Notes under the pieces: model-generated
Seen by the model: the letters and a program-made list of their open reading frames with translations, nothing else
The model's database searches: none
What the model was told of the DNA's origin: nothing
Source: Kerstersia gyiorum
Lineage (GTDB): Bacteria > Pseudomonadota > Gammaproteobacteria > Burkholderiales > Burkholderiaceae_B
NCBI RefSeq assembly: GCF_004216755.1
Contig: NZ_SGWZ01000001.1
Coordinates: 930,001-994,000 of the forward strand
Direction of reading: 5' to 3'
DNA: 64,000 nt
Shown here: piece after piece, positions 13,137 through 21,847 of the stretch
Position numbering within the stretch: position 1 is the first letter of the stretch
Layout: each line of letters starts with the position of its first letter
Made by a program: the position numbers and the translations under genes

Positions 13137-14345
13137 TCAGGTCGGCTCGGCTTGAGCCAGGCGTTGCTGTGCCAGGCCCACCCAGGCCGAGGCGCCGACG
13201 GGAATGAGTTCGTCGTTGAAGTCATAGCTGTCGTTATGCAGCAGACAGGGGCCTTCGCCGTGGCCTTCGCTGCGGTGGCTGCCGTCGCCGGAGCCCAGCC
13301 AGAAGTAGCAGCCAGGCCGCACCCTCAGCATGTAGGCGAAATCTTCCGACGCCATGGACGGCCGCACCGCGTCATTGACATGTGCCGCGCCAGCGACGCT
13401 TTTGAGCGCCTGGGCGCAGAATGCGGCTTCGCCGGGGTCGTTGATGGTGGCCGGATAGGTGCGGTGGAATTTCAATCGCCCGACGCAATTGAATGCAGCG
13501 GCGATCTGTTCCGTGATGGTTTGCATGCGCTGTTCGACCATGTCAGTCATGCTGTCGGCGTAGGTGCGCACGGTGCCGCTTACCACGGCATGCGTGGGAA
13601 TGATGTTGTCCGCGCTGCCGGTATGGATCTGGGTAATGCTCAGCACGGCAGTATCCAGCGGATTGCGGTTGCGCGAGATGATGGTCTGCAGGGCCTGGGC
13701 GATCTGCACGGCAGGCATGATCGGGTCCACGCCCAGGTGTGGCATGGCGGCATGGGTGCCCTTGCCGTCGATGTGAATCTGGAACTCGGCGCAGGAGGCC
13801 ATGATGGGGCCGGCGCACACGCCGAATTCGCCAGCGGGCAGGCCCGGCCAGTTATGCATGCCGAAGACCGCTTCGACCGGAAAACGCTTGAACAGGCCGT
13901 CTTCTATCATGCGCCGGGCGCCGGCGCCGCCTTCTTCGGCAGGTTGGAAAATGACGTGCACGACGCCGTCGAAGTCACGCGTCTGCGCCAGGTAGCGCGT
14001 GGCGGCCAGCAGCATGGTGGTATGACCGTCGTGGCCGCAGGCATGCATACGGCCGGCGTAGGTGCTGGCGTGGCCGAACTGGTTGGCTTCCTGCATGGGC
14101 AGGGCGTCGATATCGGCGCGCAGGCCGATGGCGCGGGTGCTGTTGCCGCGTTTGCCGCGGATGGTGCCCACCACGCCAGTGCCGGCGAGGCCGCTGGTGG
14201 TTTCTACGCCCCATTGTTGCAGCAGTGACTGGATCAACGCCGAGGTGCGCTTTTCTTCGTAGCTCAGTTCCGGATGGGCATGGATGTCCCGGCGGATATC
14301 GCGGAATTCACCGTGCCAGTCTTTTAGCTCGGGAATGATGTTCAT
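13137..14345 (-). CDS. M20-family metal-dependent amidohydrolase (hippurate hydrolase type)
   Basis: The 402-aa peptidase-like hydrolase has the M20D signatures. These are HPELSYEEKRTSALIQSLL, the metal-binding MHACGHDGHTTMLLA, FQPAEEGGAGARRMIEDGLF with the catalytic glutamate, GMHNWPGLP and SEDFAYML. Such enzymes cleave N-acyl amino acids or related amides with two divalent metals. The frame opens at 14363, but the ATG at 14345 overlaps the stop of the upstream gene as ATGA and has AGGA upstream, so MNIIPELKDWHGEFRDIR is the start. It is translationally coupled to the inositol-monophosphatase-family gene. The substrate is unknown. Confidence 0.9.
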   Translation of the reverse strand: MNIIPELKDWHGEFRDIRRDIHAHPELSYEEKRTSALIQSLLQQWGVETTSGLAGTGVVGTIRGKRGNSTRAIGLRADIDALPMQEANQFGHASTYAGRMHACGHDGHTTMLLAATRYLAQTRDFDGVVHVIFQPAEEGGAGARRMIEDGLFKRFPVEAVFGMHNWPGLPAGEFGVCAGPIMASCAEFQIHIDGKGTHAAMPHLGVDPIMPAVQIAQALQTIISRNRNPLDTAVLSITQIHTGSADNIIPTHAVVSGTVRTYADSMTDMVEQRMQTITEQIAAAFNCVGRLKFHRTYPATINDPGEAAFCAQALKSVAGAAHVNDAVRPSMASEDFAYMLRVRPGCYFWLGSGDGSHRSEGHGEGPCLLHNDSYDFNDELIPVGASAWVGLAQQRLAQAEPT

Positions 14346-15244
14346 GGCAGTTCCTGGTTGCATGCGCCGGGCCCGCTGGCCGGGCTGGCATGGTCGAGAT
14401 GGGGGGCGACAAGCGCCTGCAGGCTGCGCGCGACGGCTTTGTTCCCAGCTACGATATTACCGCTACGGGCCCAGGGTTCGCGTCCGTACATATCGTCGGC
14501 CAGCCCGCCGGCTTCACGCACCAGCAGCGTGCCGGCAGCGACATCCCAGGGCGCCAGGCCCATTTCCCAGTAACCGTCGAAGCGGCCGCAAGCCGTCCAG
14601 GCCAGGTCCAGCGCGGCCGCGCCGATGCGGCGGATGCCGCGGGTCGAGTGGATGGCGTCGTGCAGCATCGGCATGTACTGCGCTTCAAAGGAGAAGTCGC
14701 GGAACGGGAAGCCGGTCGCCAGTACCGATTGATCCAGCGATGGCGAACGCGACACACTGATGCGGCGGCCATTGAGCCATGCGCCTATGCCCTGCACGGC
14801 CGTGAACAGCTCTTCGCGATTGGGGTCGTAGACCACGGCGACGATAGGGTTCTCCTGGCCGTCGCTGCTGACGTCGTCGTGCGCGACCAGGGCGATGGAG
14901 ACGGCATAGTGAGGAATGCCGTGCAGGTAGTTGGTCGTGCCGTCCAGCGGGTCTATGCACCAGGTGGCCTTGCCTTCGGGACGGCCGCCAGTTTCCTCGG
15001 CGACGATGCCGAAGTCGGGCGTGCGTTCACGCAGCACGCTGATGATCGCCTCTTCGGCCTCGCGGTCGGCCTGGGACACCAGGTCGTTCTGCGCCTTGTG
15101 GTCGATCACCAGATCGCCGCGGCGGTGTGAATACGCCTGCAGGATGGCGGCGCCCGCATGGGCGGCGCTGACGGCGGTATCTATGGCTTCGCTCAGGGCG
15201 CGCAGCGAGAGGAGATCCGGCAGGTCGGGAAAGGAGGTCTTCAT
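14342..15244 (-). CDS. Inositol monophosphatase family protein
   Basis: The protein has the full Mg2+-dependent phosphatase fingerprint: GIVAEETGGR (metal-binding Glu), CIDPLDGTTNYLHGIPHYAVSIAL (metal-binding Asp pair) and the late LAPWDVAAGTLLVREAGG. It dephosphorylates inositol phosphate or a related sugar phosphate; SuhB, CysQ-like and IMP roles are possible, and the sequence looks most like the SuhB/IMPase side. The open frame reaches 15349, but 300 aa from the ATG at 15244 (MKTSFPDLPDLLSLRALSEA) is nearer the usual 260-270 aa. The true start is not certain. Its stop overlaps the M20 gene start by 4 bp. mnmC diverges from it. Confidence 0.85.
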   Translation of the reverse strand: MKTSFPDLPDLLSLRALSEAIDTAVSAAHAGAAILQAYSHRRGDLVIDHKAQNDLVSQADREAEEAIISVLRERTPDFGIVAEETGGRPEGKATWCIDPLDGTTNYLHGIPHYAVSIALVAHDDVSSDGQENPIVAVVYDPNREELFTAVQGIGAWLNGRRISVSRSPSLDQSVLATGFPFRDFSFEAQYMPMLHDAIHSTRGIRRIGAAALDLAWTACGRFDGYWEMGLAPWDVAAGTLLVREAGGLADDMYGREPWARSGNIVAGNKAVARSLQALVAPHLDHASPASGPGACNQELP

Positions 15245-15327
15245 GCTTCGCTCATCCAGGAGAAACAGGCCAGCGCGGTCGCTGGCAGTAATATTCATTA
15301 TTCCATGCAGGAGTCTATCTCTTTTAC

Positions 15328-17208
15328 ATGTCTTCTTCGTATCAAGCATTGAAGCCGGCCCGGCCGGACCTGGATTCCGCCGGGCTGCCCTATAGCCCTG
15401 ACTATGGCGATATCTATCACGCGGCGCAAGGGTCCCTGGCGCAGGCGCGTCATGTGTTTCTGGCTGGCAACAGCCTGCCCGGGCGCTGGGCCGGGCGTGA
15501 GCGCTTCGTCGTATGTGAAACGGGTTTCGGCCTGGGGGGCAATTTCCTGGCGTTATGGCAGGCTTGGCGTGCCGACCCGTCCCGTTGTCGCCGCCTGCAT
15601 GTGGTGTCGCTTGAAGCCCATCCGTTTACACGCGAGGGCCTGTTGGCCATGTGGCGTGCCAGCCTGGCTCCCGAATTGCAGGATCTGGCCGCCCAGTTGC
15701 ACGCACAATGGCCGGATCCGCTGCCCGGTTTGCACCGGCTGGAGTTCGAGGGTGGCGCGCTGACGCTGACGCTGGGTTTCGGGCAGGCACTGGAATTGGC
15801 GCCGCGCCTGGAGGCGCGGGTGGATGCCTATTTCTTCGATGGATTTTCCCCGGCACGCAACCCGGAAATGTGGTCGCCCCACCTGTTCCGCCGGCTGGCG
15901 CGCATGGCCGCGCCAGATGCAACCCTGGCAACCTGGTGCAGCGCCGGGCATGTGCGCCGGGCCATGGAAGATGCGGGTTTCCTGGTGGAGCGCAAACCTG
16001 GCCTGCATGGCAAGCGGCATATGGTGGCCGGGGTGCGGAGAACATTGCGCACACCTGGCAAGGCACGCTTGCCGCAGGCCCATGGCGGACCGCGTACCGC
16101 ACTGGTGATCGGGGGCGGCCCGGCGGGTGCCGGCATGGCCCATGCCCTGGCGTTGCGGGGCTGGCAGGTGACGGTAGTGGACCCGATGGCCGTGCGGGAT
16201 GGAGGTGTGCATCAGGGGCACACCGCAGCGGCCTGTGTGCCCCTGATTGCGCGCGACGACAACCCGCGCGCCAGGCTGGCGCGTGCCGGCAACCTGCGCA
16301 CCTGGGCGCGCTGGTCTGCATTGGCGGGAGACGCTGCGCCTTTGCGTTGCGGCGCCTTGCAGATGCAGCGCCTGGAAGGGCGGGCTGGTGATCCCAGGGA
16401 CGCGCTGGCTGCGCTGGACTTCCCGGCGGATTGGGTGCGCTGGATGGAGCAGGACGAAGCCAGTGAGTGCGCTGGTCTGCACCTGAGTCAGGGCGGGGTG
16501 TATTTCGCCTCCGGTATGTTGGTGCGCCCGCCGCAACTGCTGGGCGCGTTGCTGGCATTCCCGGGTATCCGGCACGTGCAGGCCAGTGTTGCGGCTTTGC
16601 GGCATGGCACCGACGGCTGGCAGGCGCAGGATGCTGCCGGGCAGGTGCTGGCAGTGGGGGCGGTGCTGATAATGACGAGCGCGGTGGCATCATGGCCATT
16701 GCTGCAACAAACCGGCCTGCCTGCTGACGCGGCCCCCCGGCTGGCCACCGTGCAAGCGACGGGGGGCGCGATTGCTTCCTGGCCGTCTGGCCGCCTGGCC
16801 GGCGGGCCATCCTGCGTGCTGGGGGCCGAGGGCTATGTGCTGCCCGCGCTTGCTGGCCGCTGCGTGTTGGGCAGCACATATGAGGAAGGCAAAGCGACCT
16901 GGACCCAAACGGCTCGGCGTCTGGCCATCGCAGAAAAAATGCCGGCGATGCTGGCTGATACCGGCCTGGCGACGACAGATGGAGCAGAAGACTGGTGGGG
17001 TGGAGATTGGGCTGGCTGGCGTGCGGTCGTACCAGGGCGCTTGCCGGTACTCGGTCCCGTGCCGCAATTGCCGGATGCCTGGGTAGCGACTGCGTTTGGT
17101 TCCCGGGGTTTCTCCTGGGCCGCGCTGGCTGGCGATGTGGTGGCGGCCAGCCTGGAAGGCGAGCCCCTGCCGTTGGAGCGGGACCTGTTGGAAGCCATAC
17201 GGCCTTAG
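15328..17208 (+). CDS. mnmC: Bifunctional tRNA 5-methylaminomethyl-2-thiouridine synthase MnmC
   Basis: The 626-aa protein joins two enzymes of wobble-uridine modification. Residues about 1-240 are the methyltransferase (DUF752) part, with FVVCETGFGLGGNFLALWQAW for AdoMet binding and YFFDGFSPARNPEMWSPHLF. Residues about 255-620 are the FAD oxidoreductase, with the Rossmann motif LVIGGGPAGAGMAHALALRGW and the C-terminal FGSRGFSWAALAGDVVAASLEGEPLPLE. The oxidoreductase turns cmnm5U into nm5U and the methyltransferase makes mnm5U at position 34 of Lys, Glu, Gln and similar tRNAs. Length and domain order are normal. Confidence 0.95.
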   Translation: MSSSYQALKPARPDLDSAGLPYSPDYGDIYHAAQGSLAQARHVFLAGNSLPGRWAGRERFVVCETGFGLGGNFLALWQAWRADPSRCRRLHVVSLEAHPFTREGLLAMWRASLAPELQDLAAQLHAQWPDPLPGLHRLEFEGGALTLTLGFGQALELAPRLEARVDAYFFDGFSPARNPEMWSPHLFRRLARMAAPDATLATWCSAGHVRRAMEDAGFLVERKPGLHGKRHMVAGVRRTLRTPGKARLPQAHGGPRTALVIGGGPAGAGMAHALALRGWQVTVVDPMAVRDGGVHQGHTAAACVPLIARDDNPRARLARAGNLRTWARWSALAGDAAPLRCGALQMQRLEGRAGDPRDALAALDFPADWVRWMEQDEASECAGLHLSQGGVYFASGMLVRPPQLLGALLAFPGIRHVQASVAALRHGTDGWQAQDAAGQVLAVGAVLIMTSAVASWPLLQQTGLPADAAPRLATVQATGGAIASWPSGRLAGGPSCVLGAEGYVLPALAGRCVLGSTYEEGKATWTQTARRLAIAEKMPAMLADTGLATTDGAEDWWGGDWAGWRAVVPGRLPVLGPVPQLPDAWVATAFGSRGFSWAALAGDVVAASLEGEPLPLERDLLEAIRP

Positions 17209-17802
17209 GCGGCGCATTGATGCGCGGATGCGTGACGCTATGGGCAGGCGTGATCAGGGCGGAATGGCGCAGGAGGATGTGCCGGCCAATGGGAGGGCTG
17301 ACGGGGGGGCTGATGGGGGCGATCGGCGTTGCATACCGATGCAGGGGATGGCGGCCATAGCGGCGGTCACGAAGTGACGTAGCGGATGGAAGCAGTTTTA
17401 TTGCCGATTGCCAGGATTGCAGGCGGCGCCTTGGGTTGGGGTGTCGGTGCCAGCAATATCCGGGCCGGCAGTCAGACTGCAAGATAAAAGCCTGACGAAA
17501 GTAACAAAATGTGTTTTCGGGCTGAATGTGGCGATTTGCCGCAGCGGATATAGATGGGCAGCCCTTAGTGCAAGAGATCGCTAGCCTTTTCCCCGTATCG
17601 GGACGGCACAAAAGCGGCAGGCGGACTGAAAAAAGGGCAGGATTTTAGTTCGAAAATCCGGGGGTGAGTTTATTTCGCCGCGCAAATCCGTCAGAATACT
17701 GACTTTTGAAGCTATTTAGGCCTTCGGGCGAATGGTCGGGCGTGCGGAATCCCTCCCGGGGAGGCCGCGCGTGGCCGTTTGCGCGTGGCCGGGGGATGCT
17801 CA
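17209..17802. other. Intergenic stretch before the GH31 gene, no gene recognised
   Basis: About 590 bp separate mnmC from the GTG start at 17803. Frames through it are not protein-like. The part from about 17470 to 17720 is noticeably richer in A and T and may contain the promoter, but no clear -35/-10 pair was fixed. Confidence 0.5.
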
Positions 17803-20022
17803 GTGCCGTCAACGTACGACTCCGTCCATACGATACAACTGGATCATCTCGAACCCAGTCAGTCTTCTGCCAATCGCATCGAATTCGATGCGGGTGCGGG
17901 AAGCGTGCTGGTGATCGAGCCGCATGCACCGGGCGTATTCCGTCTGCGTGCCGGGCCGCAGGAAAAAATTACCGGCGACAAGCCGCGCATCCAGCGTGCG
18001 CGAGCCGTGGCGGAAATGCTGCTGGCGCGTGAAGAAGCGGTGGGCGAAATGGAAGTCCATACCGACAGTGATGCCGGTATCTGGCGCTTGCAGCAAGGTG
18101 AGGTCGAGCTGGAAGTGGCTCATCACCCGTGGCGGCTGGTGCTGCGCCGTGGCGACCGCGTCCTGCTGAGCGCAGATTCAGCGCAGCAGGGCAGCTGGCA
18201 CGGTGCTGCCGGTGAGGATGAACCTTACTGGGCGCTGGCCTTTGGCCTGGAGCCTGGCGAAGCCGTCTATGGCCTGGGCGAAACCGCTGGCGACCTGGAT
18301 CGTCGTGGCGAAACCATCGTTTCAGACGACCCTTCGCACCGTTCCCTGCCGCTGGCGTGGAGCGTGCGCGGCTGGGGCGTCTACGTCAACGGTGTTGAAC
18401 GCATCGTGCACGCCGTGGGCGACAGCGAATTCCCCGACGACTATCGCATTGGCGTAGACAGCGGCGTTCTGGACCTGTTCCTGTTCGCGGGCGAACCGGG
18501 CGAAATCCTCAACCAGTACACCCAGCTGACGGGCCGCGCTGGCCAGCCTAGCCTGTGGGCCATGGGAACCTGGCTGCAAACGCCGGAAAACCTGTCGGTG
18601 ACGGAAGCCGCTGAACTGGCGGCGGAATTCCGCGAGCACGGCTTGGGCCTGGACGTTGTTCAACTGCCCGAGCCGGCCGCGTGTCTGGTGCGCGAGGGCA
18701 AGCTGAACCTGGAATGGGACGCGCAGCGCTTCCCTGATCCGAAGCAAGCCCTTGCGCTCTTCAAGCAGCGCGATCTGCACGTCAGCGCCAGCGTATTTCC
18801 GGGCGTCCTGGCCGGTTCCGAAGCCTTCACTGAACTGGAAGACCGCGGCTGGCTGCTGGCCGAAGAATCCGGCGACGCCAAGGTATTTCCTGGCATCGCT
18901 GCGACCAACGGACAGGCCTATGCCTTGCTGGACCTGACCAACAAGGACGTCTACGCGCAATGGCGCGACCGTCACCACCAGTTATTCCAGGACGGACTGG
19001 AAGCGCCTTATTGCAGCGTGCCCGCCAACCTGGAAGATGGCCTGGTCTCGCGTGGCGACGACAGCGGCGCGGCCTTGCGCACCCTGTACCCGCTGCTGGC
19101 GCGCCGCTCCTTGTTTGATGCTGTCGCCGGACACAAAATCCCGCCGGAAGGCGTGGTGCCGGGCAGCGACCTGTTCCCGGCAGCGCAACGCCTGCCGTGG
19201 CAAGCTGCGCCCGAAGTTCCCAATAATTGGGCCGGCTTGGCATTCAGCCTGCGCACTGCGCTGGCTCTGGGTGACAGTGCCGTACCATTGCAAATGCATG
19301 CGCTGGGCAACGTGCGTGCGCCGCTCGATGCCGTCACGCCCGAGCTTTACATTCGTTGGCTCACCGCACTGACCTTCTCCGGCAACTTCATCTTCCAGGG
19401 CGTGCAGGGCCTGCTGCCTTGGCAATTCGGTGAAGAAGCCGAAGCGGCCGCCCAAGTCTGGATGCGCTGGCGCTACCGGCTCATCCCCTACGTGCTGGGG
19501 GCCATCGAAGACGCCGCGCGTACCGGCTTGCCGGTACAGCGCTCCATGGCGCTGTCGTTCCCGAACGACGAACGTGCGCAGCAATGGCAAACCCAGTACC
19601 TGCTGGGCCCGGCCCTGCTGGTAGCGCCCATCCTCGAAGCCGGCAAGACCCAGACCGTCTACCTGCCCGAAGGCGAAGCCTGGTGGGATCTGAACACCGG
19701 CTGGCGCTACGAAGGCGGCACCGTCATTACGATGGAATGCGGCCTGGACCAGTATCCCGTCTTCGGCCGCGAAGGCCACATGCTCTGTCTGGGGCCGGCA
19801 ACGCTGCACACGGGCGAATTCAACTCCGCCCGCCTGCTTGACGAAGTCTGGATGTTCGGCATGCCGGTCAACAACCCGGTCGTCATGCGCAACAAAATCC
19901 GCGTCATGCAAATGCAGGGATCGAGCTACATCAAGGGCCTGGAAGGCCTGCGCATCCTGCCGTCGCAAGGTCTTGAGGTCAAGCGCCGCGGGGCAGAAGT
20001 GCGAATCTCGCGGGCACGCTAA
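17803..20022 (+). CDS. GH31-family TIM-barrel protein, probably without glycosidase activity
   Basis: The 739-aa protein has the GH31 layout. An N-terminal beta domain (ALAFGLEPGEAVYGLGETAGDLDRRGE) is followed by a TIM barrel from about 250 (LWAMGTWLQTPENLSVTEAAELAAEF) and C-terminal beta domains (QYLLGPALLVAPILEAGKTQTVYLP, WWDLNTGWRYEGG). The catalytic sites look lost. Where GH31 enzymes have KTDFGE or WxDMNE, this protein reads PYCSVPANLEDG. Where the acid/base is in GSQRYP..WSGD, it reads AAQRLP..WQAA. I start at GTG 17803 because GGGGGA lies 8 bp before it; a TTG at 17779 is the alternative. It stands alone before tRNA-Lys. The role is unknown. Confidence 0.75.
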   Translation: MPSTYDSVHTIQLDHLEPSQSSANRIEFDAGAGSVLVIEPHAPGVFRLRAGPQEKITGDKPRIQRARAVAEMLLAREEAVGEMEVHTDSDAGIWRLQQGEVELEVAHHPWRLVLRRGDRVLLSADSAQQGSWHGAAGEDEPYWALAFGLEPGEAVYGLGETAGDLDRRGETIVSDDPSHRSLPLAWSVRGWGVYVNGVERIVHAVGDSEFPDDYRIGVDSGVLDLFLFAGEPGEILNQYTQLTGRAGQPSLWAMGTWLQTPENLSVTEAAELAAEFREHGLGLDVVQLPEPAACLVREGKLNLEWDAQRFPDPKQALALFKQRDLHVSASVFPGVLAGSEAFTELEDRGWLLAEESGDAKVFPGIAATNGQAYALLDLTNKDVYAQWRDRHHQLFQDGLEAPYCSVPANLEDGLVSRGDDSGAALRTLYPLLARRSLFDAVAGHKIPPEGVVPGSDLFPAAQRLPWQAAPEVPNNWAGLAFSLRTALALGDSAVPLQMHALGNVRAPLDAVTPELYIRWLTALTFSGNFIFQGVQGLLPWQFGEEAEAAAQVWMRWRYRLIPYVLGAIEDAARTGLPVQRSMALSFPNDERAQQWQTQYLLGPALLVAPILEAGKTQTVYLPEGEAWWDLNTGWRYEGGTVITMECGLDQYPVFGREGHMLCLGPATLHTGEFNSARLLDEVWMFGMPVNNPVVMRNKIRVMQMQGSSYIKGLEGLRILPSQGLEVKRRGAEVRISRAR

Positions 20023-20166
20023 GGCTGCAGAGTGGATTGGGCGGGCTGAGACCGGAGCGTTATGGCAACCGACAGCCTGCCTGCCAATCCTGTGTGGGCC
20101 TGATGCTGCGAGACGAAAAGGGGCGTTAGTCTGAACCTCCCTTTTTTGCATTTTTGCCGCTGATTT

Positions 20167-20231
20167 TTGACACAAGGCGATGTTTGCGTCATAATTTATA
20201 GCTTCACCAGTTTTTGAACGCTGGTGAAGCT
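20167..20231 (+). promoter_or_regulatory. Sigma70 promoter and leader hairpin of tRNA-Lys
   Basis: TTGACA at 20167-20172, a 17-bp spacer and CATAAT at 20190-20195 make a near-consensus sigma70 promoter. Immediately downstream is a perfect 11-bp inverted repeat, AGCTTCACCAG (20200-20210) and CTGGTGAAGCT (20221-20231), which would form a hairpin in the 5' leader of the tRNA precursor. Confidence 0.8.
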
Positions 20232-20242
20232 AGGCAGTAAAA

Positions 20243-20318
20243 GGGTCTTTAGCTCAGTCGGTAGAGCAGCGGACTTTTAATCCGTTGGTCGTGGGTTCGA
20301 ATCCCACAGGACCCACCA
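20243..20318 (+). tRNA. tRNA-Lys (anticodon UUU)
   Basis: A 76-nt cloverleaf is complete. The acceptor stem GGGTCTT pairs with AGGACCC (one G-T pair), the D loop AGCTCAGTCGGTAGAGC is normal, and the anticodon stem-loop CGGACTTTTAATCCG has anticodon TTT. The T arm is GTGGG-TTCGAAT-CCCAC, and CCA is encoded. It is the integration target for the elements that follow: its last 46 nt recur downstream, and the integrase gene begins 128 bp after its end. Confidence 0.97.
20273..20318 (+). repeat. attL-type core: 3' 46 nt of tRNA-Lys
   Basis: This segment from the anticodon loop to CCA recurs at 33357-33402 and 41180-41225 with three substitutions. Those two downstream copies are identical to each other over the 46 nt. 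It is the likely crossover region for tyrosine integrases. Confidence 0.85.
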
Positions 20319-20340
20319 GAATTTATCTTTTAGATCAAAG

Positions 20341-20368
20341 GCTTGCTGATTTTTCAGCAGGCTTTTTT
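20341..20368 (+). terminator. Terminator after tRNA-Lys
   Basis: Stem GCTTGCTGA against TCAGCAGGC is followed by TTTTTT. It is element-borne, since it lies inside the left end of element 1. Confidence 0.8.
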
Positions 20369-20377
20369 CTTTGCTTC

Positions 20378-20437
20378 GGTACAAAAGTTGCGCTGCGGTA
20401 CAGTTTCGGTACAGTGGCCCTACGCAGACACTGTACC
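20378..20437 (+). promoter_or_regulatory. GGTACA repeats upstream of the integrase (probable arm-type sites)
   Basis: GGTACA occurs at 20379, 20397 and 20408, and in inverted form (TGTACC) at 20432-20437. The second and third copies start exactly 11 bp apart. TTCGGTACAGT and ACTGTACCGAA form a perfect 11-bp inverted repeat just before the integrase ATG. The same 11-bp-spaced GGTACA pair occurs near the right ends of elements 1 and 2, which fits integrase arm-type binding sites that could also autoregulate int. Confidence 0.6.
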
Positions 20438-20445
20438 GAAGCACC

Positions 20446-21531
20446 ATGGCCACCCTTGTAAAAACACCCTCTGGCACATGGAAAGCCGTCATCCGTCGCA
20501 CCGGCTTTCCCACCACCATCAAGACCTTCCGCCTGAAGCGTGATGCCGAAGACTGGGCTAGGCGCACCGAAGATGAAATGGTGCGCGGCCTGTTTATCCA
20601 GCGTGCGCCAGCGGAGCGGCAAACCTTCGCCACCGCCATGCAGCGCTACCTGGACGAAGTGACGCCCACCAAGCGGCCCATGACGCAGAATGCCGAGCGC
20701 AAGCGCTCGACGGCGCTGGTCAACTTTTTTGGCAAATATTCGCTGGCAGCCATCACGCCCGACATGGTGGCCACCTTCCGCGACCGGCGTTTGTCGGGCG
20801 AAGACCGCTGCGTGGATGGCGTGCCGCAACCTCGTGCGTCTAACACGGTGCGTTTGGAACTGGCATTGATGGGGCATCTGTATAACGTCGCCATCAAGGA
20901 ATGGGGCTTGGGGCTGGCCTACAACCCGGTAGCCAATGTGCGCCGCCCATCGCCGGGAGCCGGGCGCAACCGGCGGCTGTCGCCAGCGGAAGAAACGGCG
21001 CTCTTGGAAGCCGTGGACGCACATTCGAACCCCATGCTGCGCTGGATCGTGCGTATCGCCATTGAAACCGGCATGCGCTCGTCGGAAATCACGTCCTTGA
21101 AACGCTCACAGGTCGATTTGCCGCGCCGGGTCGTGCGGTTGTTGGAAACCAAAAATACCCAGCCGCGCACCGTGCCGCTGACTGCACAGGCGGCGCAGGT
21201 ATTCCGTGAAGCCCTGACGCATCCTGTGCGCCCGCTGGATACTGACCTGATTTTCTACGGTGAACCGGGCAAGGACGGCAAACGCAGGCCGTACAACTTC
21301 AACAAGGTATGGCTGGGCATCAAGGCGCGGTTGGGTATCGAGGGGTTGCGCTTTCACGACCTGCGGCATGAAGCGGTCAGCCGCTTGGTGGAAGCGGGTT
21401 TGAGTGACCAGGAAGTGGCAGCGATTAGCGGCCACAAATCCATGCAGATGCTCAAGCGCTACACCCACTTGCGGGCCGAGGATCTGGTGGACAAACTGGA
21501 TGCCATCAAGCCGCGCAAGGTGCGGGCGTGA
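20446..21531 (+). CDS. int: Tyrosine site-specific integrase
   Basis: The 361-aa tyrosine recombinase has an N-terminal arm/core-binding region (MATLVKTPSGTWKAVIRR) and a C-terminal catalytic domain. The catalytic residues are visible: Arg210 in ETGMRSSEITSLKRSQ, His304 and Arg307 in FHDLRHEAVSRL, His330 in SGHKSMQML and nucleophile Tyr339 in KRYTHLRAEDL. The frame opens at 20371, but those 25 extra codons run through the GGTACA repeats, so the ATG at 20446 is used. It should recombine the 3' end of tRNA-Lys with the element attachment site. Its stop overlaps the next possible start as TGATG. Confidence 0.95.
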   Translation: MATLVKTPSGTWKAVIRRTGFPTTIKTFRLKRDAEDWARRTEDEMVRGLFIQRAPAERQTFATAMQRYLDEVTPTKRPMTQNAERKRSTALVNFFGKYSLAAITPDMVATFRDRRLSGEDRCVDGVPQPRASNTVRLELALMGHLYNVAIKEWGLGLAYNPVANVRRPSPGAGRNRRLSPAEETALLEAVDAHSNPMLRWIVRIAIETGMRSSEITSLKRSQVDLPRRVVRLLETKNTQPRTVPLTAQAAQVFREALTHPVRPLDTDLIFYGEPGKDGKRRPYNFNKVWLGIKARLGIEGLRFHDLRHEAVSRLVEAGLSDQEVAAISGHKSMQMLKRYTHLRAEDLVDKLDAIKPRKVRA

Positions 21532-21836
21532 TGGCGATGGGGCGGCATGTCGTCATGTCGCCCTGGTTGAATGAAAGGAATAGGGCTGTGCAGATTCCGT
21601 GCCATCCAGGGGAAATCTTGCGTGAAGACGTGATAGCCGCGCTGGGTCTATCAGTGGCCGATGCTGCCTGCCGCTTTGGTATCGAGGTTTCCGCGTTGCA
21701 AGCCGTGCTGGATGGCAGAGCTGCTGTGGATGCCGGCTTGGCGCAGCGGCTGGGAAATGCGGGGTTCAGTACCGCCAGAACATGGCTGGCCATGCAGGCC
21801 AATCATGACCTGCGGCGCAAGCAGCAGCGTGCGTAG
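21531..21836 (+). CDS. HigA-like XRE-family protein
   Basis: The product of about 101 aa has the HigA/VapI antitoxin fold. CHPGEILREDVIAALGLSVADAACRFGIEVSALQAVLDGRAAVDAGLAQRL is the DNA-binding part and GFSTARTWLAMQANHDLRR is the usual C-terminal end. No HigB-type toxin lies beside it, so it may be an orphan regulator of the element. The start is uncertain. ATG at 21531 overlaps the integrase stop, ATG at 21555 is possible, and GTG at 21588 would give an 82-aa protein nearer the conserved domain start. Coupling to int suggests co-expression. Confidence 0.7.
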   Translation: MAMGRHVVMSPWLNERNRAVQIPCHPGEILREDVIAALGLSVADAACRFGIEVSALQAVLDGRAAVDAGLAQRLGNAGFSTARTWLAMQANHDLRRKQQRA

Positions 21837-21847
21837 GGCGAGGGCGC

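Noticed and set aside
15626..17611. 661-codon proline- and arginine-rich frame antisense to mnmC
   Set aside because: Low-complexity translation with no motif; mnmC is well supported on the plus strand.
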